From the NCBI GenBank assembly GCA_034359265.1, contig CP136898.1, positions 3,102,501 through 3,166,500 of the forward strand: a stretch of 64,000 nt of DNA, in the 5' to 3' direction. Below the pieces are notes generated by a model. It had not been told where the DNA came from, did not search any database, and saw only the letters and a program-made list of their open reading frames with translations. Positions 11,851-23,372 of this stretch are shown piece after piece. Within the stretch, counting starts at the first letter, position 1. The number at the start of each line of letters is the position of its first letter. This DNA comes from Canna indica (taxonomy: Eukaryota > Streptophyta > Magnoliopsida > Zingiberales > Cannaceae). The position numbers and the translations under genes were made by a program.

Positions 11851-12204
11851 AGAGATCTACTGAGGAGGTGATGTTGTGGAAGAGGACCATTGATGGCGAA
11901 ATTTGGTGAAACATGAATTTAAGGGGTGCCAATAGCTGCACCGGTGGTGCTTAAGCCGATAAGGGATTGTTAAGAATTCTCGTGCATTGTTTGGCAAGGA
12001 GAGCTTGGTTCATTTGTTGGCAATCCTTGAACCCTAAGCCGCCGTTCTTTTGTTCTTGCACTAGGGCTTTCCATTTAATCCAATTTACATCTAGTCGATT
12101 AGGATAAGAGTTTCACCCGAAGTCTTTTGCAAGTTTGTTAATTTGTTTACATATATGTGTATTTGGGAGGAGAAAACATGTCATCGCGTGGTTGGGGATA
12201 GGAG

Positions 12205-12219
12205 CTATTATTATTATTA

Positions 12220-12281
<62 letters not shown>

Positions 12282-12282
12282 G
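12205..12282. repeat. (ATT)n microsatellite
   Basis: More than 20 near-perfect trinucleotide repeats with one interruption. The apparent poly-Leu/Tyr open frame across it is a product of the repeat. Surrounding sequence (11.9-12.9 kb) shows no gene. Confidence 0.95.
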
Positions 12283-12901
12283 TGTGCATACAAATTTAAT
12301 TTATATATATTATATTATATTTCTAATATCATCATTATTGTATTTTATTTAATATATTGTATATTTTTATGTATTATATAATAAATTTTTATTTGGTTTA
12401 ATTTTATAGTTTTATTGTTATTTTTAATTCAGTTTGATACTTGCATTTTTGAGAAAAATCCAAAACCTCCTCCAATATATTATTTATCTATAAGCATTAA
12501 GCAATCAAATAACATATTTTGGAGATAATTCTTTTAGAGAGGAAGCTTTAATCATACATCAATATTTTGTAGAGAAAAATCTTTTGTTTGGTGCTATAAC
12601 AATAACATATTGGAAATGCATGCATGATTGAGGTCAATGATTGAAGGGATGAAGCCAAATCATATATATAGTGAAGCATCATTTCTTGTCCTATATATTA
12701 TACTATATTATCATAAATATTCCCTCTCACACGTGCATGCCTCCTACAAGACAAGAAAACGACGATATATCTAGAGAGAGAGCCTCACTGCAACCACTGT
12801 TTCATCATTATAAACATGAATGAGATCATTAGCAAATGCTACAACAATTAACATCGATTAATTAAGCAGGCTCAAGTCTTCATCAATATATTGTTAATTA
12901 A

Positions 12902-13529
12902 TTAGAACCCTTTATCCACCGTTACCACGTGGCACGCGCTCGCCTTGTTGGACCTCTTCCAGAGTCCCACGTGGAGAAGCCGGCCAATGCGCTTCCTCCA
13001 CCTCGCCACTACGCTGTACTGCTTCGAGGCTTCCTCTACTCCGCCGGCGTTGCTGACTGCAGTACTACTAAGAGGCTCGATGCTCTTCTTGCTATTCCAC
13101 GTCCCTTTGCCGTCTTCCCCAAACTTGATCGATATGTAGTCTGCATGCAGCAAATTAAACCCAATTAAATGATCAATTACCTAACCCTAACCCTACCTCT
13201 AAACTTACAATTAATTACTTACCTTCGTCGTCAAGGCTGGCGACGGAGGCCTCATCCTGGGGGTGATGAGACGACTCGTGAAGAAGATGCATGAACGAGC
13301 CGAGAGCGAAGACTTTGGGAAGGGCAAACGTGGGCCGTCTACTGATCATCCTCTTCAAAATGGCCCGCTTGCTGTTCTTGGTAATTAAAGGAAGAAGATG
13401 AGGACGACGGTGGGCTTGTTTGGAGGCGAGGAAGAGGAGCCTCTCCTTCAAGCAAAGAGCGCAAATCCCCACCACCACTTCCTTGGGGTGGAAGTAGCAG
13501 GTCGAGTGATCTCCGTAGTCGTCGCCCAT
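12902..13529 (-). CDS. Small plant protein with C-x-x-HP / C-x-x-C motif, OCTOPUS-like family
   Basis: Two exons, 13223-13529 and 12902-13140, joined in phase (donor GAAG|GTAAGT, acceptor TGCAG|ACTAC), giving 181 residues. The ATG at 13529 (MGDDYGDHSTCYFHPKEVV) was chosen because upstream in-frame sequence lacks this character. Near the N-terminus, CYFHP and CALCLKERL make a possible metal-binding motif that also opens OCTOPUS/DUF740-type proteins. The middle has FALGSFMHLLHE; the C-terminal part has DYISIKFGEDGKGTW and basic WRKRIGRL. I read it as an uncharacterised relative of that family, not a full OCTOPUS protein, which is much longer. The intron holds a short telomere-like run. A W-box cluster lies 570-800 bp upstream. 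Confidence 0.72.
13181..13196. repeat. Short telomere-like repeat in the intron
   Basis: The intron of the small two-exon gene contains CTAACCCTAACCCTA, just over two plant-like telomeric units. It is too short to be telomeric in origin with confidence; it may be a telo-box or chance. Confidence 0.5.
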
Positions 13530-14100
13530 GGTGGAAATAGCAGGTATAAGGAAAGAGATAGAAGAGGGTGCAGCAGGCAGTATAATTAACAAGTCGATCA
13601 GTACCAAAAAGATAGATTTAACCTTTTCCACCCCCATGAGATGAGAGAGAAGAGTGAAAGCTAGCTTGCAGCTTGACGACAAGCCAAGTGTGATTTGTGA
13701 CAGCAAATAGATTCTCAGTGCATGGCCTTAGCTATCTCTTAAGATATATAGGCATAGCCGCATAGGCGGATGCGTGCGTGCATGCCTGTTTCCTGTCTCC
13801 GGATTAAGACAAACAGCAGCAGTGGAATGGGGAAGAAAGAAATGACTGCTTCTGCACTTTTTATTAATTTTCTTCTGCGTTTGAATTATTTCTTTTAATT
13901 ATCGGATAAATATTTATTTAAATTTTTAATTTATACAAAAATCTATTGAATTTCCGATCTTTCTTATTGAATACGTCAACCTTCTTGAATTGAAATCGAT
14001 CACGAGCGATCAGATTAATGTGATGGTCCATTGATTATAATCACGAGCTTGATCGGCCCAATTGACAGCCCAACATATTATCCACCGAATTAATTTAATT

Positions 14101-14334
14101 TTGACTAACTAATTATATTATATACCTATGGCCTTTTTTATTGAGAAAAAAAGGTCAACCGTGATAACCACGAGTCAACTCCACGCGTATGTCAACGAGA
14201 AGATAAGAATGTTGGATGCACGCAAATTGCAAGCCTCAACCGTCGGCTGTTGACTTTGTCGTGCATCGTTGACCATCATTATCTTTGACATTAATGGCTT
14301 GCTCATAGATTAACCCAGTTCATGGTATTTGACT
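14101..14334. promoter_or_regulatory. W-box cluster
   Basis: Six TTGAC[C/T] cores on either strand (14101, 14153, 14173, 14250, 14269, 14329) plus two TTGACA sites (14190, 14285) within 234 bp. WRKY factors bind TTGAC[C/T]. The cluster lies 570-800 bp upstream of the start codon of the small minus-strand gene, its nearest downstream target. Confidence 0.65.
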
Positions 14335-14559
14335 TTGATCCAAATTAACCACAATTGTCACGCATGTTTATTTTAGGGATATAAAAGAATAGGAGATGAA
14401 TAATCTTTAATTTGTTAATTAATATTTGAATTAGAAAAATTAAGATACTTTTTATTCGGATAAAAAAAATTGTATTCAACTCCCTTTTATTTATCATATC
14501 TGATAAACCAAAGGAATTATGCATATTACTTAGTTACAACATCTAATATTTTAGTTAAA

Positions 14560-15250
14560 GATAATTAAAATTTGATCTTTGTCACTAAAATATTTTTTGG
14601 ATCATAGTAGATATTTTATATCATAAAAAAATTATTTCATGAATTCAAATATTTTTAAAAAAAATTATGAAATTATTATAAATTTTACACAAAAATATTT
14701 AATTAATGAGTTAGAGACTTTTGTTTATAATAATTTTTAAATTATAAAAAATAAAATTTAATTTATAATATATATATATATATGATATAAAAGATGTGTT
14801 GGAGTCTATGAAAATATTTTAGATAAAAAATATTTTAATATTTTTATTTTAAATTTAATTTTATAGACTTTGGATGAAAATCTCTAATACATTAGAGATT
14901 TTTGTCCAGAGTCTACGATAGTTTTATAATTTAAAAAAAATAATTTTAATTAATAAAATATTTTTTTAAAAAAATATAAAAGATGGGTTGTAGTTCAAAA
15001 AAATATTTTTCATCAAAATATTTCATATTTTTTAATTTAATTTTAATTTTATAGATTTTTGCAAAAGTCTCTAATAAATTAAAGAGTTTGAAATATATAC
15101 TTTTTAGACTTTAACACCTCAAAATTATTATAATTCTTTTTTATAAATTAAAATTATTTTTTAATTTTTTTATATAAATATTTTAAAATTTTTAACCAAA
15201 ATTTCTAACTAGTTAGAAATTTTGGCCCAGGGGATAAAATGAGTATTCGA
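14560..15250. repeat. AT-rich dyad repeat block, right
   Basis: Same family as 10.9-11.85 kb: units around 14710, 14880, 15065 and 15210 carry palindromes such as TCTCTAATACATTAGAGA and TTTCTAACTAGTTAGAAA. GATATAAAAGATG spacers follow the first two or three units. Both blocks read in the same orientation and bracket the small gene at 12.9-13.5 kb. Confidence 0.75.
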
Positions 15251-15575
15251 TCTACTCAATTTTATTTTTGAAAATTTAAAAATTTTAAATCCGATTTAAA
15301 AAAAAATTGGTACCTAAAATTCGAATTTGAAAAATTACTGATTTTTGTTATATATTTTTAATCACAAACAAAGGTAAATAATTTGTTTATTACTCTTAAA
15401 ATAAAGATCCAAGTTCAAGCTTTCAATTATAATTTTTAATACAAAAAATGAGCAAAATTAATAAAGAGTTGTCACTTCAAATCAAATCATTTATGATTTT
15501 ATTGATCTATTCCATAAACATTTTGTTAAATATTTCATAGTATAATATTAGTTAATATTTATAATGCAATAAAAC

Positions 15576-16301
15576 TAAGGGTGGCATTTCATGCCATATC
15601 GGTGTTATCGGGTAGGGCCGGCTTGGCCCGAATATTTTTGTGCATGGCCCGGCCCGATAAAAATTCGGGTATGGAATCTTTGGCTTGGCCTGACACGACA
15701 AATAACAAGCCAGCACGGCACGACCCATTTAGCCCGATAGCACAAAAAAGAAAATCGGGTTATCGAGCCTGAATCGTGCTGGGGGGCTATCGGGCCCATA
15801 TTGGGGCGAATCGAGTTTCGATAGCTCGATATTTTTGATAATGTATAAAATTCTTATCGGGGGTATCAGGTCGGGTCAGCCCGACTTGAACATTTTTGTG
15901 CATGGCCCCGCTCGGCCCGATAAAAATTCGGGCCCAGAATCTTCAGCCCAGCTTGGTAGGAAAATAACGAGCCGGCACGACACGACTTATTTAGCCCGAT
16001 AGCACAAAAAAAAATGGGTTATTGAGCCCGAATCGTGCTATTGGGCCCGATTCGTGCCATTATAACTAGGGCTATCCGGCTCATATTGGGCCAAATAGCT
16101 TGATATTTTTGATAATGTACAAAATTCTTATCAAGCTATGAGGCTGGGCCAAACATACACCGTCTAGCCCGGTCCGACCCGGCACGATATTTTTTCGAGC
16201 CTTATCGGGCTGGCCAGATACCAGCTTAAGCACGATAAGGACTGGGTCTGAATTCGATATTTTTTCAGACTATTGGGCCGAGTCATATATTGCCAACTCT
16301 A
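15576..16301. mobile_element. hAT-like non-autonomous element with CCCGATA arrays (726 bp)
   Basis: Perfect 8-bp target duplication AATAAAAC at 15568-15575 and 16302-16309. The ends are TAAGGGTGGCA and TGCCAACTCTA, imperfect inverted repeats. The interior contains two related units of about 260 bp (15600-15860 and 15860-16100), each with TTTTTGTGCATGGCCC, AAAAATTCGGG and TTTAGCCCGATAGCACAAAA. No coding capacity. Confidence 0.85.
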
Positions 16302-16309
16302 AATAAAAC

Positions 16310-17160
16310 ATAATAAAATAAAATTTGGGTCGAGTCGAATCGGATATATCAAGGTTTTTACTTGACCCGAATCGACCCATATTAGAGGTATAAACCTCTC
16401 TAAAAATCAGACCAGACCTAACTCGATTGGATTTTTAGATCGATTTTTTTTAGATATTCGGATCGATCTGAATTTTGCTCACCTCTAATAACAACCATCA
16501 AGAGTACAATAATAGAGAAATTTGTCCAATTCAATCACAATCATTTGATTCTACCCAATCCTAAATCCTCGGAGAGGTGGGGCCCAATTCGTCCATCCCC
16601 AACCCAACCCATTAATACCAACACCCTAATGAACTCGTCCAACCTAATCCTCGAGGGCAAGAAATGTGAAGCCAAAATGCGAACAAGTGTCCCAAAGTGG
16701 GAAGAGAGTGTGCCAAAACAAGAAGAGGACAAAGAATATGTCATGGCCCACTCTCATCTCTATCTACAATCTTTTGCCTTGGTGAGTTGGTGGTCATCAT
16801 GGGCTTATCCACACACATTACATACGAAGTGGATTTCATTTCATCCCAATCATGACGCCATCGATGGCATTTGATTCTTGGATAGTTGAACGAAGGGTAC
16901 TTCGGGAGAAGAAAAGAAGGGCCCAGATGACGCCACGTAGGATAGGGAAAGCTTTTGTGGGTGAATGATTAATTATCTTCGACCCCACATTAATTTTATG
17001 GCATGTCCAAGGAATTGAATTGTACGATCGATATTGATAAATACCAACAAATTAAGTTTGCCTGATATTTTTCCTCTCTTTTTTTTTCCTCCCGTTATTC
17101 GCCTACTTGCTTTGCATGAATCGAATGCCATGATTTCTCTTGTGAAATCTATTGATGAGA
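16310..17160. other. Intergenic with a fragment of another TIR element
   Basis: About 16325-16490 looks like a truncated relative of the same element class: it ends in AATTTTGCTCACCTCTAAT, the inverted form of an AGAGGTGAGCAAAATT end, with no matching left end. 16545-16870 stays open on both strands but shows no protein family. Confidence 0.4.
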
Positions 17161-17175
17161 AGAATTTATCTTTTT

Positions 17176-17473
17176 CAAGGGCAGACAGACTCCAAAATTC
17201 TAATTGATACTTTGACTAACAAATTAAATATTTCGTGAGAAATCGACTCTGTTGTGGCGAATATTTTTCACCTTATTGATCAATATAATTTTGTTAGTTT
17301 CTTATTTTGCTACTGAGAGGGGAACAAAGCTGCTCATTGGGCAGCAACTCAAGTCCGTCATCATCATGATGTTATGATTTGGTCCTCTATTCGTCCTTCC
17401 GCAATTTTGTATTCGAATATTTCTGATCCCGGCTATGATCGGATTTTAATAATATAACTTTTGGTAAAAAAAA
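17176..17473 (+). mobile_element. 5'-truncated LINE insertion with RNase H-like C-terminal remnant
   Basis: A perfect 15-bp target duplication, AGAATTTATCTTTTT, flanks it at 17161-17175 and 17474-17488. It ends in GGTAAAAAAAAA, as expected of target-primed insertion. Plus-strand sequence aligns by eye with the plant LINE RNase H-like domain: TDSKILIDTLTNKLNIS, stop, EIDSVVANIF, then after another stop EGNKAAHWAATQVR. Two stops break the frame. Because the duplication is still perfect, the stops may have been inherited from the source copy. Confidence 0.82.
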
Positions 17474-17489
17474 AGAATTTATCTTTTTA

Positions 17490-19980
17490 GATAATTATTA
17501 TTTTTCAAAAAAAAAATGTTGGCAAAGTCATGGCCAAAGTGAGAGTTTCATTTTGTGACTTGGCATGCGATTGAAATAAATTCATTATTCATACGTTGGA
17601 CTAGGTCTCGTGTCGTGATCATTCGTCACAATCTTATTGCACCGTCACAAACTAATTGTGCATCGATTAGAGTTTTGCCACGATTTTGATTGTACGGATT
17701 CGAATTTTTTTTTCTTAAAAATTCTGAAATGGTCCTCGAGTTTGATTTGGTATTCAGTTTCAATTTTTTACAAAAGTCTTGAACCCCTACTAATTTCACA
17801 CTCTTAAAAAAATTTGGAACACACTATATTCTTAAAAAGTTTTAGATGTTATCAATAATAAACTCATTTAAAATATTATATATCATAACCATCGTTATAG
17901 TTATTAAACATATATTGAATTGATCTTACTTATTTTATTTTCGTACTTTTGAGAAAATTTGGAACCTACGCTATTTTATAAACTTTTACAAAAATTTGGA
18001 ATAAAATATCAAACCTGACTTTAGGATATTTCAAAAAATTTGAGGAAAAAAAAATGAATACGAGAATTTTCATCTTCTTGTTATGGATCTGAAAATTTTC
18101 CTAATCCTTAATATGATTTAGGAAATTGATTTGAAGTTCGATGAATAGCTGAATTGTTATGAGATAATTAAATAATAATAATAATAATAATAAAATGTTC
18201 AATTGGCCATCACGAAGAATGTTGAATAATACACAAACAAATTATGGTCAACGTTTAATTACGAGTTGTATTGGAACTCCAGCTGTCAGCTATCCTCAAT
18301 GAATAATAGAAAACAAGATAACTACTATGATTAAATTAAAACAAAAACTAATATCACAAATTAAGAAGATGATACTAAAATAGGTTGAGAATATGGATAT
18401 TAATTATATATGAAATGATGATTCATTTACGTACGTACGGCTATTGTGATAATTTACAAACATTAATTTAATTGTACCTGATCAAATGTGAATTGTAAGC
18501 AAAGTTAATTAATTAAGGTTTATAACATATAATTAATGAAAAGGTGAAGTATGTATGAACACAGCATTTGTGCCCCAAAGAAAACGTGCACGATATGTCA
18601 TATATATCGGTTACAAAGAGCACGTTGCATGTCAGATTTGGTCCCATTGCTTTGCATGCCTATTTGACCATTCTAATTTTTATAGTGGGATTCCTTTTCT
18701 TTTTTTCTTTTTTCTTTTAAATTAATCTCAATTTACTTATTAAAAACTAAAATTATACCTTTTTAATTTTTTACATTTTAAAAGTATTAGTTAATTTGGA
18801 TGTTAAAGTTTTTTTTAATCTCATTTTAATTTGTATATTCCTAAGCCGTTTCAATTTGATCATGGATTTTAGAATAAATGATATTTACATCCTTAATTTT
18901 ACCAATTTAATCGATGATAATAAAATATAAAAAAATAAACGACGATGAAGAAGTTATAATTTATGAGATTGATGAATTTGACTCAATATTTTTAAAAATA
19001 TTTTCTTTTTCTTTTTTTTCTCCTAAACAATAATTATTTTGCACATGACTAAGGAATAATGTAATTATAAATGCTCTAATAGCTAGTTTGCTTCGTTACA
19101 TGTGATAGGATATCATAGAATCTCAAATAAAAAGTAGAATTGAATAAGATTTTTAAATTCAATATTTATTACATATAAATATTACTTTTATATTCTCTTA
19201 TCTTATTTTCTTCTATTTTATAGATTAAATAAATGATGAAAAAAATTTATATCTTATCATATTCACCTGTATCTTAGGAAGCAAACAAGCTTCGAGTGTT
19301 TCAAGAGCAAAACAATCTATTTGAAATGAAATTTAATTTTTTAATGTCAAATTAAAATTTTTAAAATTAAGTATAATAGTTAAATCGATGAAGAAACTTA
19401 CCTTCTTTTTAAAGACTCTTTAAGTCCCCCAGCAATAATAATAATAGTGTTTGTTTGGGTATATGTTTGTCTAAACATGAATGAATAATATAATTAGGCT
19501 GCATAATTTAAATTTAGATGAATATTCAGTTTGCATTCATTTATTCATATATTTTTGCTAAATTGGGCTAAACACAAATAAGTCTTGATGTACGCGGCAG
19601 TCTCTGATGTCGACACATGTCTCAAAGAAAATTAATTTCTACCCGAAAAAATATATAGAAAAAGCGCGCACACACGTGTATATATATATATATATATATT
19701 TAAATAACACTTCCATCAGTTGGATTGAGTTTTTCTTCTTTTTTTCTCTTCATAATTTTTACATATTTTACACTGATGATGGTTGAAGAAATAAATAAAA
19801 TTAGTGCGAATATACGAAATAACCCTTGAAATTAAGAATCACAAATTAATTAAGCCATGCATGTCAATCTCTTCTTCTCCTCCACAGAATAATTAAAATG
19901 GCAGCGGTCTTCTCGTGGTAAAATACTGATGTCGGCCGCCACCATTTACTTCTCCTGTCCCCATCACCTTATCATCACCT
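17490..19980. other. AT-rich intergenic region upstream of the ERF gene
   Basis: No gene seen. It contains an (AAT)n run at about 18170-18192, a CACACACGTGTATATATA microsatellite at 19667-19700 (with a CACGTG G-box core) and scattered poly-T. The last 150 bp before 19980 is C/T-rich and probably distal ERF promoter. Confidence 0.45.
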
Positions 19981-20033
19981 CTTGTCCATCTCCCCCTCAT
20001 TGGCTCATTCTTCATTCAATTCACCTCTCTCCA

Positions 20034-20034
<1 letters not shown>

Positions 20035-20073
<39 letters not shown>

Positions 20074-20140
20074 TAAGAAGCTTTTCACTGAACTAGATCG
20101 CTTTAATTATATTGTTGTGGAGTTCACACGCACTTTGACT

Positions 20141-20175
<35 letters not shown>

Positions 20176-20246
20176 GAAGCTCATCCCATGGATACTTAAA
20201 ATGGCGGCTTGTTCGTTTGCGTTTGCCCCATCTGCCTATTTAAATA
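20035..20246 (+). promoter_or_regulatory. ERF promoter: CT/GT and GA tracts and TATA box
   Basis: A (CT)n(GT)n tract at 20035-20074 is followed by a (GA)n tract at 20142-20173, and then TATTTAAATA at 20237-20246. The start codon is at 20312, so transcription probably begins near 20270. The CT and GA tracts are complementary and about 68 bp apart. Confidence 0.65.
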
Positions 20247-20311
20247 CTGCCCCCTTCCCTCCCTCAGTTTCAAAGTCTCTGCAGCCAGCCAGCCAGCCGC
20301 GCACCGCCGCC

Positions 20312-21829
20312 ATGTACCACATAGTAGCGAGCCCGAGCACCCACTTCTCGGCCGACGGGAATATTGGCGAGCTAGAAGACGACAACGGTACTGTGCCCGC
20401 CGCGGCGCCGCTCCTCTCCTATCGTCGCTTGTCATGGGAGATGTCCGCGATCGTATCCGCCTTGACCCAGGTTGTCTCGGGGGATCAGTCGGTTTCGTCG
20501 CCTTCTTCTTCCTCACCTTCCTCTTCCTGCGTGTCTTCTCGGGGCGATGAGCTGCCGCAGGAGCTGCCATTGAAGTATTGCCGAGGTTCTGGCGACGCCG
20601 GAAGAGGCTTTCATGTTGAGTCCACTTCAAATGCTTCAGGTGATTTGCTTCTCTCTGTAAAATACTCTGTTCTTTGTAAATTATAAATAATGCAAAATTA
20701 AATATCAGAATTCACCGTAATATTCTAGAGATGAACAAACTGTATGCAAAATTAAGGGATCATGATAAGGTGAAGAAACCAATAAAAGGACTATAAATTA
20801 TCTTCTGACAAGCCTGCTCAAGATAATACGAAATGTGACCTCACTGCTGATGTCTCATCTTTGAATATATATCTACACTTGCTCACAAGTCACAAGTTGA
20901 CACTAAATGCTCTGCCTTTTGACATTCCACAAAGCAGATATTTATTGCTTGCTGCTCTTTGAATGCGATGTGTAATCAAATTCATCTTTAACAAGGCAGT
21001 GAGGCACTGTTCGTGCCGTTTTGATCTCTCTGTTATGTTCACATATTGAAATCCTATCACAATCTCTACTATATCGTTCCTTTCTGCTGAATGCTAACTT
21101 CTCTCTTGTGCAAACTCTGCAGCAGCAGCAGCAGCAGCTGAGCATTATTTCAAGCAGGCCATGTTGCCAACGCCTCAATCTCGAGCTCCAACCTCGTCCT
21201 CTCGCCCGAAAGAAGACGAGAAGGAGACGGCGGCGTCAGCAGCAACCACGACGACGATGAGGAAAAAGTACCGCGGCGTTCGCCAGCGCCCGTGGGGGAA
21301 ATGGGCGGCGGAGATCCGCGACCCGCACAAGGCCGCCAGAGTGTGGCTGGGAACCTTCGAGACCGCCGAGGACGCCGCGCGAGCCTACGACGAGGCCGCG
21401 CTCCGCTTCCGGGGCAGCAGAGCCAAGCTCAATTTCCCCGAGCACGCCCGCGTTCGCCCGCCCCCCGCGCCCTCTGCTTCTCCGGGGGCAGCTCGGTTTT
21501 CGGCGTCCGGCAGTGCGGCGGTAGCTTTGAAGGCTCAGCAGACGTCAGCAGCCGCGATGAGTGATTACTTGGAGTACTCGAGGTTGCTGCAGGGGGCGGC
21601 CGGGGAGTGTCAGAGGCTTCCGGCAGCTAGTTCTTTCAGTAGCTGCGTGTGCTCCGGTTATGCTCCGGCGATGGCGGTGGAAAAAGGCTCCTTAGCTTCT
21701 TATACCTTCCCTACCTTCCCTGTATCTTCCTCCTCTGTTTCGTCATCAACGTCGTCTTCGTATCCTCTGTTATATGACATGGGTGCAATGGAGAACCAGA
21801 TGAGTTGGGCATGGATGGATTCGAGCTAG
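20312..21829 (+). CDS. AP2/ERF transcription factor, ABR1/ERF110-like
   Basis: ERF factors bind GCC-box DNA in the nucleus; group X members (ABR1, ERF110, RAP2.6L) act in stress and wound signalling. Exon 1 is 20312-20639, exon 2 21123-21829, giving about 344 residues. The start [16 protein letters not shown] fits the TATA box 66 bp upstream. One AP2 domain lies just past the middle: [20 protein letters not shown] through [20 protein letters not shown] to [10 protein letters not shown]; Ala and Asp in WAAEIRD are the ERF-type DNA-contact residues. The rest is Ser/Ala-rich. The exon 2 acceptor sits inside a CAG run that encodes alanines. Subgroup placement is by resemblance of the domain edges and the intron before the AP2 domain. 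Confidence 0.88.
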
Positions 21830-23372
21830 TTTCCTCCTTCCTCTGCGTAGAGATGAAGATTCGATCACTGGTTTTACCCTTCTCTTTGCTTTTTACTCCG
21901 ATTTGGGGGATTCAAGAGGATGAGGAAGGAGTGTAATTGCTTAGCTAGTATTTTACTCTTCAGTTTTTGTTTCCTTGGCAGTAAATGACTGCTGACTGCT
22001 GAGAAAGCTTTTCCCCCACTTTTTTGTATTGCTTGCATCAGATTACTTCTAGTAATATTGGATTATTCAAGAAGATGGAACTGAAAAATTTAGCAGTAGA
22101 CGTCTACTGCATGTGGAAGAACAGAGAGAAGAAGAATAATCAGATAAGACTCTTGATTGATCCGGAGAAAAGAAGAATTCTTGCTTTAGCAAGACTGTTA
22201 TAGTGTTTACTCTCCAATGGTAGTTGTAATTTTCAATCCTTAAAAGATGCTCCAAATGACTTGTGATCACTTCACAGTGACATCAAGCAATTTGGAGTAC
22301 TGTTTGGCTAATTTTGGATAACAAGCAAATTCCTCCAAGAGGAGTCAAGTGGTGCAGAAGATGGAACAAGTAATTAAATGATAGCCAAGCAATTGAAGAA
22401 AGACAGCTAAAGATGGGACCCTCTCGATCAAAAACCTTCTCATCTCTGCTCACCTCTTGTCACTTTCCATCATCTTCTTCAATCTTCTATTTTAGTTTGG
22501 AGCATCAACTATGAACTTTAGTTACTGTCTGCAGTGACCCACATCCTCAAGCCTCACTAATGAGTAATGGCTATGAAGTTGAGACAATATATAGTATGGT
22601 GATTTCAAGACTTGCAAAATTTGTCATTTTTTAAATTAATTGTTCTGAAGTTATTGTGTTTCTCATTCTAATCAACAATTTCTGGTTTCATACACTCAAC
22701 TTCTCTCTTTATAATTGGATGGGCCTTTTTTGGGCCGTGCTTACCTGCTAAGAACAGCCCATGCTGGATATTGTCAGGCCATATTGGGCTCAGGCATTCA
22801 ATCGAGCTGAGGTGTTCGAGATTGCAGAACATAGCTAACACAATTAAGCCAAATGTGGTGTTGAATATTTTATGGTACCCACCATCTTAACGAAGATACT
22901 CCAACTTTCTTGTGGTTGAGTCAAAGCATAACGGAGAATAATGCCCAGTATCTAAAAACTAGGATCCCAGAAAATTTAAGTTTGATAAGAAACAATAAAC
23001 TGAACAAAATTGTGAAACAAAAACAGCATACGGCTGCAATCAACATCAGGATGTGTACAACCGATATACACCTTAAAATACTTACACAAGTTTATGTTTA
23101 TCAAATACACAAGAATGTGTAATTTACAGTAAAATTAGTGAGCCCGCTAAAACTAACATAAATCAACGAGAAAGGAATTGCCTATACAAATAAGATTTGC
23201 TTTTCTGGCAGACCTATTCTAAACTCCAAAGAGTGCCTCAGACGCTTGAAAAATGTTTACACTATAATTGCCTTTTATGACAAAGTATTCACAGCTAAAC
23301 AAACAAGAATATAACATACATTGACAAGTAAAAAACCAAAAATTATGAACAAATGCTATCTACACGTGAACT
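21830..23372. other. Region between convergent ERF and UGT80 genes
   Basis: Holds the 3' UTR of the ERF gene and presumably that of the minus-strand glucosyltransferase. 22715-22800 contains several GGGCC/GGCCC motifs. No further gene or mobile element recognised. Confidence 0.5.

Noticed and set aside
12143..12352. Poly-Tyr/Leu frame
   Set aside because: Translation of the (ATT)n microsatellite.
13181..13196. Interstitial telomere
   Set aside because: Only about two repeat units; too short to indicate a telomere fusion.
20196..20630. Minus-strand frame of 144 codons across ERF exon 1
   Set aside because: Antisense of a GC-rich coding exon; Arg/Ala-rich with no motif.
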